DNA of 64,000 bases. Source: Pleurotus djamor (Eukaryota > Basidiomycota > Agaricomycetes > Agaricales > Pleurotaceae). Both the position numbers and the translations under genes were made by a program. Below are positions 55,947-64,000 of the stretch, piece after piece. The number at the start of each line of letters is the position of its first letter. Positions within the stretch are counted from its first letter, which is position 1. The notes beneath the pieces are model-generated. The model was given only the letters and a program-made list of their open reading frames with translations, did no database searches and was not told where the DNA came from. The DNA is taken from NCBI GenBank assembly GCA_029747585.1, contig JAPEVF010000164.1, forward strand, positions 21,088-85,087. The letters are read 5' to 3'.

Positions 55947-56235
55947 GGGAGAGTGAAGGCACCTTGTAATGGAGGTTTAGGAAGGCAATTTCCGTTCTCC
56001 ATAGTGGATCAGTATACTCTAGTGCACTATCTGGCTCAAAGGTAATGAAGAGAGAGGACGGGAAAAGATTTGATATGTTCATGACAGTGCGGCCCTTGAG
56101 CTTGAGCGCTTGAGCCTCCATCGCAAGGACCTGCATTGCCAGTGTCATGAACTCATACCGTTCCTTCAGTTGGTGCACATCTGCTTTGGCACTTGATCTG
56201 TACTTAGATCTGATTGATTTCAATAGCATCGACAT
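55900..56235 (-). CDS. Hypothetical small protein or last exon, overlapping the BTB 3' end
   Basis: A 111-residue open frame, MSMLLKSIRSKYRSS onward, with plausible amphipathic sequence (HQLKERYEFMTLAMQVLAME) and a tail containing NLFPSSLFITFEPDSA. It converges on, and overlaps by tens of bases, the end of BTB paralog 3. No family recognised and no second copy in the window, so it may be chance. Confidence 0.3.
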   Translation of the reverse strand: MSMLLKSIRSKYRSSAKADVHQLKERYEFMTLAMQVLAMEAQALKLKGRTVMNISNLFPSSLFITFEPDSALEYTDPLWRTEIAFLNLHYKVPSLSPTVSSNPLPVPNAVA

Positions 56236-56578
56236 GGTTATGGATAACTACAAGCTTACGATACGCTTCAAAGTTCAATAAACTGCTTCCCTATCCCTGC
56301 GACGATGGCGAAGGAAGGAAGCTCTAAGCCATGCGAAATGGTGAATTGCTCAGGTACTCTACCGCTCGTTTAAGTACTACCCCCAGACTCAGCTCCAATT
56401 CAAGTTGGCAAATTCATTAGTGCAGCATTATTGGTCTGAGTGGCCGAATCACCAGCTGGGATAGAGTGTCAGAGAGCTATTGGCTAAAGCCCTAAAGTTG
56501 AGGTGGATTGGCGACCATATCAGAGACGGAAATGCGATCGAATAGTTGGCCACCGCTCCGCTTAAGTTTCATGAGGAG

Positions 56579-57709
56579 TCAGGACTCAAGAGGAGGCTCT
56601 ATTACAGACGAAGAAGCGCACCAGCAGTTCCAGTTCCCGTCCCCGAATTCCACAACTGGGTTAGGATCGCCATAAAGGCACTGTAAGCACTGAGTGGTGT
56701 TCGGCGTGGTAGTGGGAAGTAATTCATCTGCCGTCCGAGTAAATGCTGCGGAGATGTTTTGGAAAGAAAGTGTCATCGTTTTAATTTGTACGAGAACTTT
56801 GTCGTCGGCGGAAGCAACATCTGGGTGGTCGGCACATATATTCGGGTGAGCCTAAGGTAGAGTACGCTTGTGAGAATCGTCGAGAAGGGAGAAACTGAAA
56901 CAGCCATACTCCACAGAATTCCGGGACTGAATCTTCTGGAACGGCAAAGCCCCCAATCATGACCATAGGATGCGACATGCGTGTCTTCTTGATATGAGAC
57001 TCCATCTGGTCGTAGGTACGATGGCCTAGACACTCCATATTACGCCGAGATTCGCTACGGTTCAAACTACAAATAAATGAGTGCACCGAACAGAGAAATG
57101 GTATACATACACACATGCGACAAGAAGTTGCTCAAGGCGTATCTTGAGCTCACTCATGTCTTCCTTAGCATTGCGAACGATCTTCGCAATGTCGAAATCC
57201 GACCGAAGGGAGAACATAACCGACCACAGCACCCTGCACCAGATCGGACCAATGACACAGTGTCGAAGGCCATCCCTGTACCGATGAATTTCATCCACAA
57301 ACATCGACATCGCGTCGCACCAGCGTTTAACGTTTCCGGATTCGCGTTTGACCCAGAAGGTATTGTAGCTGGCAGCGTAAAATTCTTTGTGCCGCTCTAA
57401 TCTGTCAATCAGCTGACCTGCGAGCGTGGTGGTTATGAAAAGGTCAGACAGCTCTTTTTCCATCTCTCGGAGGAACACAACGGTTGAAAGATTCTCTGGG
57501 ATGGGCGAGAATGCTTGGTGCGCCTGGGCGATGCGTAAGGCCAGCGTTGCGTAGGGTTCTTTCTCCGGCAGTTCCATCCCAGTGATGTTTTTTGACGCCA
57601 TGAAGTGCGCAATTTCACCGCAGTGATAATGGAAATTGTTGATTTGATTTCCAGCGACGTCGTTGACTGAGCCACTGACATGGATGGTACCGTGGTTAAT
57701 GAATGGCAT
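56579..57709 (-). CDS. NHGT...NDVAGNQ-family protein, shorter paralog
   Basis: Starts at 57709 (MPFINHGTIHVSGSVNDVAGNQ), chosen by alignment with the paralog at 17717; an in-frame Met at 57805 would add 32 residues. The first exon holds AFSPIPENLSTVVFLREMEKELSDLFITTTLAGQ-type sequence and VIGPIWCRVLWSVMFSLRSDFDIAKIV, about two thirds identical by eye to the paralog. Downstream minus-strand exons read RRNMECLGHRTYDQMESHI (about 57050-56990) and SFQNISAAFTRTADELLP...CLQCLYGD to a stop at 56579, matching the middle of the paralog (SSQNHSAVF, CLFCGNG). The leucine-rich C-terminal part of the paralog is absent. Function unknown. Confidence 0.6.
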
Positions 57710-60211
57710 GATGACCAGCTTGGCTTGCTGAACGAGGTTGGAAGGAGGGATTGGTTCAAACACATTGCCCATGCGCTGTCTTGATAAGATCATGGCAAGT
57801 GACATGGAGCCCCCGAGTCATCAAACCCTCCTCCTTGATCGGATTTTGAGCGTACACAGGGACTCCCTTCGATGCCCCAGCACTACTTTATTCGATTCTA
57901 CAGGGTACCTAGCCTAGCCACACCTGAGCATCATCCACATACAGTTGATCGACAGGCTTACGGTATTCTGGATGATCTAGTTTCTGAGATATCCTTGAAG
58001 GGCGATAAGAGCGTATGTTATGTATATGAGGTAAATGCGTCGACCCAGGGAAAGAAACACAATATGTTGCCCAGCTTCGCGGTAGCTTAGGAGACCCCAC
58101 TCTACATTCTCTCCCCAGCCAACCACACAGAACATACCAGCAGATTGACTGCATGGTCCACGTGTACCAAGTCCCATAGTCCTCCCCTGGCGTTTCCAGC
58201 GGATAGCCAGCCGAAAAAGCTTGCATCGTAACGACGGCATATAAGGAACCCCAGCGGAATCGACAGCGGGGAAGCCGCATGCCACCATCTCCACCCAGGC
58301 TCAGAGCGAGAGGCGGAGGCGCTGTTGACATCGGCGCTATACATAGGCACCCACGCCGAGCAGCTCGGTACTGTTGGAAGGGTGTCTGGTAGGCGGGGAC
58401 ATCGGTATTGGCGATGAAGCATGAAAGTGGGATACCATTTGCGTGAGGATGCGAAGCTTGATGACGCTTTCCTGATACGCAATATCGCTTGAGGCGTCAG
58501 TTTCATTTTCGTATTCTTCGTCTCGCTCATCACCCCTAGCCTGCGATGTCCAACATCCCATCATCTCCGAGACCTCTGGCAGTCAATGTTGGAATAGACG
58601 TCTGGTTTCTGGCGCGCTAGTGAGTGACACACGACAACGGGAAGCGATGATGAATACTTACGGTATGTGACTGAGAGAGCGAGGAGAAATGCCAGCAAAG
58701 CGAGCGAATGCGAACCTTGGGTCCGCTGTGTTACCACAGAGAAAGACTTCAGGTATCTTCAACGTCGACCAGGTCACTGAGGCATTGACTCTGAGTGAGA
58801 TCTCGCTCCTGGCCATCAGCAACCCAGCGCGAGAATCCGTCCACATGAGCACTAGGCAATGGAGAGGGTTTAATCGATCTCTGGAAGGGGGGGAACGATC
58901 CAGTGTTGGACGAAACGCACACGATGCCGCCCTCGTAAGTGTGATGTACCGCCGTAAGGAGGAGGGGTTATAGCGATCGTGGAGGTACAACGGTCGTCGA
59001 AGGGAAGGGAGTACGGTGGGTCAGAGCTGTTTACGCAGGCGGTCTGGAATCCTTGGCTCCAAGGCGTATAGCGCCGTCATTCTCTCCTCGCATTTCAATC
59101 GGCGCACCCCAACCAGCCTATCCGCCACACTACGCGGCTTGTCTGCCTTGAGTGGTGCCGGCGATGGCGATGATCCTAATTCCTGCTGCTCTTGCCCATG
59201 GCGAGCATAAGTAAGATGACTATCGATCGCTTCTAAGAATGGAGGAAAACTTGGGTTGCGCAGTCAGTGGAAAGTCTCAACCCACCCAGCCTAGGCAGAT
59301 GCGTACCTGGCATGAACGGATTATCGGTGGCCCATAGTATATTGTGAGATGTACAGGACTACATTCTAGAGATAAGGCAATGATGATAATGACACGACGA
59401 AGTAAAACTCACAAAAGTCGCTGCGGTGGATCAAACGACGGCGGCAGCCCTCGCGTCAAGGAACCAGGTCAACCATTTTCATTTCCATGCCCGCGTCCAG
59501 ACGAGCCCTAGCTCATGCCGTCAACGTTCGATGTCAGGGCTTCGGAGGTCCAGCCGTTCAATGTTCAGATTCCGTAGTGGTTCACCAGCAATGGGGGCAT
59601 CGCTGAACCCATCGGTGTGAGGATCTAACACGTCAGATAAGTCAGTTACTGGCTTTGTAAGACATATTCAAGCGGAACTCAAGCTCACCGCTGTTGGTTT
59701 TCTCCGGGAATGGCTCTGTCGACGAGTCGGAGCCTCGAGTATCTCATCACCGAGGCACAAGTCCATCCTCGTTTGAGGCAAAGTTTAGGAACTTCGAGCG
59801 CCCTTTAGCGACGTATCTTTGATATTCTGAGCCGCTTTCCAGTGAGAGTGGTACCAGGGAAAGGGATGGCGAAGCTTGAAGCTTGAAGAAAGACTTGGAA
59901 GAAGTTGAGAGAGAGAGAGGTTTGAGGTTTTGAAGAGACGCGTCATCGCGAACACGTGGAGGACAGGAGTTAGGAGCTCAGGGTGCATTTGAGGTTCGCT
60001 TTTGATGTCCACACGTAGAGTATGGGTAGGACCAGATAGAATAGACGGCGAGAGGAAAGGAGGAAATTCGCTTCAACCTTCACCAAGTGGAAGAACGCAT
60101 GAGGCTCTCCTATTGCATTGTGGGTCCAAAGCGAGGTCGCGACTCGCGGACGGTCACATCATGGCTCACTGGATGACGATCTCTGCTCATCCCCCACGAA
60201 GTCCAAGAAGA
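57710..60211. other. Region without a firm gene; weak minus-strand candidates
   Basis: A minus-strand open frame at 58990-58658 (110 residues) includes TLKIPEVFLCGNTADPRFAFARFAG and ends at a GTAAGT donor, so it might be an exon; another at 58533-58102 has a hydrophobic C-terminus. Exon joining gives an early stop in one phase. I recognise no family. 59600-60210 contains purine-rich DNA and a leader to the F-box gene. Confidence 0.25.
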
Positions 60212-61405
60212 ATGAGCTCAGCTCCCTTCAAGACCCCAGCCTTTGATGGTGAGAGTGTCCTTAAAGTGTATCAATACTCGTTGACCTAGAAGAGACACCG
60301 CAGAAAACACTGTACCGACTGAACTGTGGACACAGGTTTTTCTCGAAGTCGCATCCGCAGATCGCACTGATCTCCGTCCGGTCCTCCTTGTATCTCATCG
60401 AATCCGAGAGATATTACTACCTCTTTTCTACGAGAAGATCGCAATCGGACGAGTGCGACCTCATGAACTTTTCACGGGAACTCGTGTATCAACAGTCGAT
60501 CCGGTCACCAGCTTGAGGAATCTTTCCTCGAGTCCGCATCTAGTGTTTACAAAAGATCTGACACTCGATCTATGGCACGACTCCAACTTCATCATGGATG
60601 TTGATGAACTCACCAGCAAGATGGTCTCGTCCATGCCCAATCTCAAAAAGCTGTCCCTCAAGATGTACTCAGCTGATACGCTCCTCAAGTCCATGAACAT
60701 GTGCTCTGCTGGATGTTCCCTTACGCATCTCTCCATTCCCGGATACGTGTCAGCGGAACCTCTTTGCGAGTTCTTAATAGCACATCCTTCGCTCCAATAT
60801 CTTTACATCGACACAGTATTATTTTCCAATCTCAAGCTTCCGCGATACGCGTTACCGCATCTTCATACCTTCATTGGCGACTCTCGACAATGGGATCACT
60901 TTGTTAGGGGACGGCGGATCGAGCATCTCAGCGGTCACCTTGTTTATGAGCTCCCAGCAATACATTATCACGAGGTGTTCGGTGCTGTTCGCACCTTGGA
61001 TCTTTGGAACTTCCCTAGGGCCAGGAATCTCAACATCATGCCCTTCCTCCGCTCCATCGAGTATCTTCGCATAAGAAACTCCGGAAATGTTCGTTCTCCC
61101 TTTCAAATATCAAATTTTTAATAAATTTACTCAGAGTGTCACTAAAGATCGATGCGGAGTCTATTTGCGGTATACCATCCACGAAGCTACGCTACCTCAG
61201 TCTCATCTCCCCAGACATCGACAACATGGTCTTGTTCAACGCATTTCCCCGTCTCGATATCATTGATCAGATGGACCGTGTAAGGCCGGATCTATACATA
61301 TCGCGGTTCTTTAGACATCAAAATCAGTCGACACCGGTCGCTGTACGCATTCCGCCCAAGAGCAGATGGGAGCCATGGTGGGCGTGCGTTGACCAGTGGG
61401 AATGA
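60212..61405 (+). CDS. F-box protein, agaricomycete type (possibly degenerate)
   Basis: Probable start at 60212 (MSSAPFKTPAFD), a first intron GTGAGA (60251) to an AG near 60290-60296, then TAENTVPTELWTQVFLEVAS and LRPVLLVSHRIREILLPLFYE, the F-box. Leucine-rich stretches follow: MPNLKKLSLKMYSADT, SLTHLSIPGY, HPSLQYLYIDT, LPHLHTFIGDSRQW, GRRIEHLSG, LRSIEYLRIRNSGN. A second intron (GTTCGT at 61089 to CTCAG at 61134) leads to VSLKIDAESICGIPSTKLRYLSLISP and a stop at 61403-61405. The phases of both junctions do not fit perfectly with the best donors, so a frameshift or unusual splice site is possible. Close relative of the gene at 28531-29722; likely SCF substrate receptor. Confidence 0.6.
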
Positions 61406-62079
61406 AGCATGAAAGAGCTGTTGGGGGCCGTCTCAAGAGTCAGAAGGCACTAGAGAGTATGACGTAGAGTGCTGCATGTGACATAGGGCGTCCGACCCAA
61501 ATTATTGACAAATCGTTGCGCAGGATAATACGCTCCAAGGCGGGAGTAAGGTGTTTTTCTCGCCACCTTTGACTAAAACACCTTTCAACGTTTCCGTGTA
61601 TCCTCGTTTTCTTTTGCTCTAAGAGACTCCCAGACTAACCGGAAAATCGACGTTCGAAACTGACATTATGCATCGACGTGATTTGCTTTTCAGGTTGCTG
61701 GTACAAGGAGCGTTCTCAAGGCAGGCTGGTTCCCGTACGTATCATCGACTACGCGTCAGCAAAGTAACTGACTTCCTCAACACCTGCGGCTCTTGAGCTT
61801 CTCATCTTGCTGCTGGCAAGAGAGGGGACCAGCGCCATCTTACTCTAACCACCGGCACATGCTCTGAATGGCTCATACGCACAGAGTGCCTCGTAGAGAG
61901 CACGAGGTCTACCCTACTGACGAGCGTCTCGACATGGATTATAAAAATAGATTCATGGGCGTATCATACCCTATCCTGATTCCATTCATCCCTTTCCTTC
62001 CGACTCACGCAGGCCCCTGCGAGTTTTCGTGAATTTGGTGCGCTGCGGGATGGCATTAGCTTTGGGAATCAAAGCAAGA
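61406..62079. other. Intergenic region
   Basis: No gene or repeat recognised. Confidence 0.3.
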
Positions 62080-62650
62080 ATCAACTAACGCTCACCGGCA
62101 GGGTCCATACTCTACACGGAATCAACAACCGGGTAGTAAGGGAGGTCGCTCGATTGTCCGGGAAGGTAAGGGGATGTCCTACACGGCCTCCGTGGCGAAT
62201 AGACCATCGAATTTGGTAAGGCATTTGATGCACTAGCTGCGTCAGTTCTTTAGTCAACGATATCGACGGGTAAGGGAACACGTACGCACACGTACGCTCC
62301 AGCCTAACCGTAACTGGCCCATTCGGCATTGAAACGGAGACCGAGGGGGGTGAGGCTGGTGAGCTGGGTCGTCAGTAAGATCATTACTGCCATGGGATAG
62401 GATGAAGGAGACGGAGTACGTACCGTACCATATAAACCCCCCATGCCAGGCGTGTTTGGACGATTGCGTGCCCTAGAAGCTGCAGAGAGCAAGGATTCAA
62501 CTTTAGTAGGTCGTGACATGATGCATGAATACGCACGAGTACGGCCCAGGCCCCAGAGAAATTGACCATTCGACCTCTAACCTGAGGCTGCGCGAAACGT
62601 CTTGAATTTTCTTGCTGGGTGTTGGGAGGGATTGGCGCGGTCAATGTTGA
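62080..62650 (-). CDS. Possible small multi-exon gene, unknown
   Basis: On the minus strand, short coding-like pieces are separated by GT-AG intervals: MVNFSGAWAVL, then a GTGCGT...CTGCAG interval (about 62540-62485), LLGHAIVQTRLAWGVYM-like sequence, and another GTACGT...ACCAG interval to 62355. Two hydrophobic pieces hint at a membrane protein, but frame choice between exons is uncertain and no family is recognised. Two hairpin repeats lie 110-210 bp upstream of it. Confidence 0.25.
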
Positions 62651-62762
62651 GAGGACTAAGGGGAAACAAAGTCAGTTGAGGAAGAAGGGAGCGAGACGAG
62701 CCACGCACTGTGTCCACATCATCACGCTGATCATCTTCAATCGTCAGTCGAAGACATCCGGC

Positions 62763-62786
62763 TCCGCGACGCTTCAGCACCGTGGA
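62763..62786 (-). repeat. Hairpin repeat, second locus, unit a
   Basis: Minus-strand arms TCCACGGTGC and GCGTCGCGGA with loop TGAA; pair 3-22 is C-G, pair 4-21 is an A-C mismatch. Same element as the array at 21634-22426. Confidence 0.85.
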
Positions 62787-62833
62787 TATGGTCCTCTTCT
62801 CCCAGGATGCTAGTGTTCATGACCCTCTCCAGC

Positions 62834-62857
62834 TCTACAGCGCTTCAGCACCGTAGA
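62834..62857 (-). repeat. Hairpin repeat, second locus, unit b
   Basis: Minus-strand arms TCTACGGTGC and GCGCTGTAGA with loop TGAA; all ten pairs form, with G-U at 6-19 and G-C at 7-18. Preceded by AT on the minus strand, as in the main array. Confidence 0.88.
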
Positions 62858-64000
62858 TATGAGTTGGGATCACTTTTCAGTGGTAAAATGGGAGGCTCGG
62901 GGGTATGCATGGCTCAGTGGGAGGAAAGTTGACTGCGAGCGCTTGACGAAAACGAAACTGCGCAGAAAGCGCTCGTTCCCGGCTCGCGTCCGGTCCGGGC
63001 ACTCAGCAAGTCGAACCAATCTGTTGCCAATCTGCATATCCAATTTTCTCTCACTCTCTCTCTCCTCATCACCCTCTTGCTGATACCGCAATTGGCTCTG
63101 TGCATCTGCATTGTCCTTGAAGCTTGAACTTGCGTAGAATGTAATCGCATCAAACAACTTCAAGTCGAAGGAAAGATGCTTAATATTGAAGAAAATGCGT
63201 CATTCTGGTTCTGGCACGCTCCCAAATCCCTTCACAAACACCTTCCCTCACGATAGCCTTGCCACTTTCATTTCTTCAGCATATCACCGCACCTTTTTGA
63301 GGATTGGAAAGATAGAATCTTGACCGCTATGCATCCTTCTAATGAGCCCTCAAGACGTTGTGCGAACGGTCGCCCCTCTGCGATCCAAGGCTCACGTACG
63401 TCTCCTCCACTCTCAGAGGTCCTAGCACCTGAAAAGCAGCCTTCTCCATTGAGCGGCGCCGCTTCTATGTTCTTTGGACTCTCGCAGCCTTGGTCTCAAT
63501 GCCGCATGGAAGTCTAAAGGACGCTCGAGCCAACCCCCTGGTCGCTTGCTACCACCTCACCAACCTAACATTTCCGCTAGGCTACGCTCATCCCGTTCTT
63601 TCAAGTCGTCGAGGGACCGTACAAGCTTTCAAAAGTCCACTCGATCTCCGGCATATAGCGATATCCCTGATGACGGAGCGACTGAAAAAGTAGCCTTGCA
63701 ACAACTACGCCTTCGCCGTATCCTCTAAGCACTCCAGCTCGATAACTGTTTTGAGACATACCTGGTTTTCCAACCCATCCTACGATGCATAGCCCTCCCA
63801 GACCTATCTTACGAAGGTTTCCATAGGGAATTCTATACCGTGGTGCGTGTCCGTTCTCATTCCCTTCTGGCTTTCCCCTGTGAGCCATGGTTATCGTTGG
63901 TCGTACCGGCTCATGTCCGTGATTCTGCCCACGTTCTCTCCTCCCTCATTATTGTTTACACTGCCCATCTGCGTTCTCTTTTTCTCAAAACGCGCTACAT
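62858..64000. other. Right end of the window, no firm gene
   Basis: A plus-strand stretch around 63320-63728 has Ser/Arg/Pro-rich open frames (for example SLGLNAAWKSKGRSSQPPGR and onward to a TAA at 63726-63728) that could be an exon of an unknown gene, but no family is recognised. Nothing else is supported. Confidence 0.25.

Noticed and set aside
58102..58564. Overlapping minus-strand frames as a membrane protein gene
   Set aside because: Frames overlap without a preferred one, exon joining gives an early stop, and no family is recognised.
1..64000. tRNA genes
   Set aside because: I scanned by eye for T-loop (GGTTCRANNC) and matching acceptor stems and found no convincing cloverleaf; the one T-loop-like match, at about 7330, is part of 18S.

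Overview
The window is nuclear DNA of a filamentous basidiomycete, most likely an agaricomycete. The evidence is short introns (about 50 to 80 bp) in every gene, an 18S rRNA fragment of fungal type, and families typical of mushroom genomes: BTB/POZ proteins, F-box proteins of the Agaricales type, and a DUF2235-WD40 protein. Species cannot be read from the sequence. Most of the DNA is repeat-derived; roughly ten host genes are convincing. Nine isolated N bases mark uncertain positions, mostly in homopolymers; at least one breaks a reading frame.

Left part (1-17.7 kb): the end of an unknown gene, a Whi2-like BTB gene (691-2015) and a long disordered intron-rich gene (2730-5409). Then comes a chain of fragments: rDNA spacer plus the 5' 766 nt of 18S rRNA (6956-7721), joined inside pol to a Ty3/gypsy element (7722-10043), which is cut in the integrase by a 3.4-kb foldback element (10044-13422). 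The right flank of the foldback is a different repeat family. These junctions are either nested rearrangements or assembly joins. A minus-strand gene with an NHGT...NDVAGNQ N-terminus follows (15.8-17.7 kb).

Middle (18-42 kb): several copies of a multi-kilobase dispersed family, called R1 here (A 13.4-14.8 minus, G 18.5-21.0 minus, C 22.7-26.2, B 29.9-34.0, D 39.7-41.6, F 51.2-53.1 kb). Each copy has a TGAYGTCA...TTTAGCGC block and intron-like pyrimidine tracts with GTGAGT donors, but no convincing protein. Just upstream of copy C is the most striking feature of the window: eleven copies of a 24-nt hairpin (21634-22426) with compensatory base changes, fixed G-U wobbles and a UNAA loop. Two more copies lie at 62.8 kb. 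BTB genes (26.5-27.5 and 38.3-39.3 kb) and F-box genes (28.5-29.7 and 34.0-35.7 kb) lie between the R1 copies.

Right part (42-64 kb): a minus-strand gene for a Tle1-like (DUF2235) hydrolase fused to WD40 repeats. A near-intact 3793-bp hAT transposon with 8-bp target duplication ACTTCAAC sits inside one of its 56-bp introns. After that come a 687-bp foldback element, a third BTB paralog (54961-55946), a paralog of the NHGT...NDVAGNQ gene (56.6-57.7 kb) and a third F-box gene (60.2-61.4 kb). The three BTB genes share a TATAAGTACT promoter element and a final intron, so they are recent duplicates.
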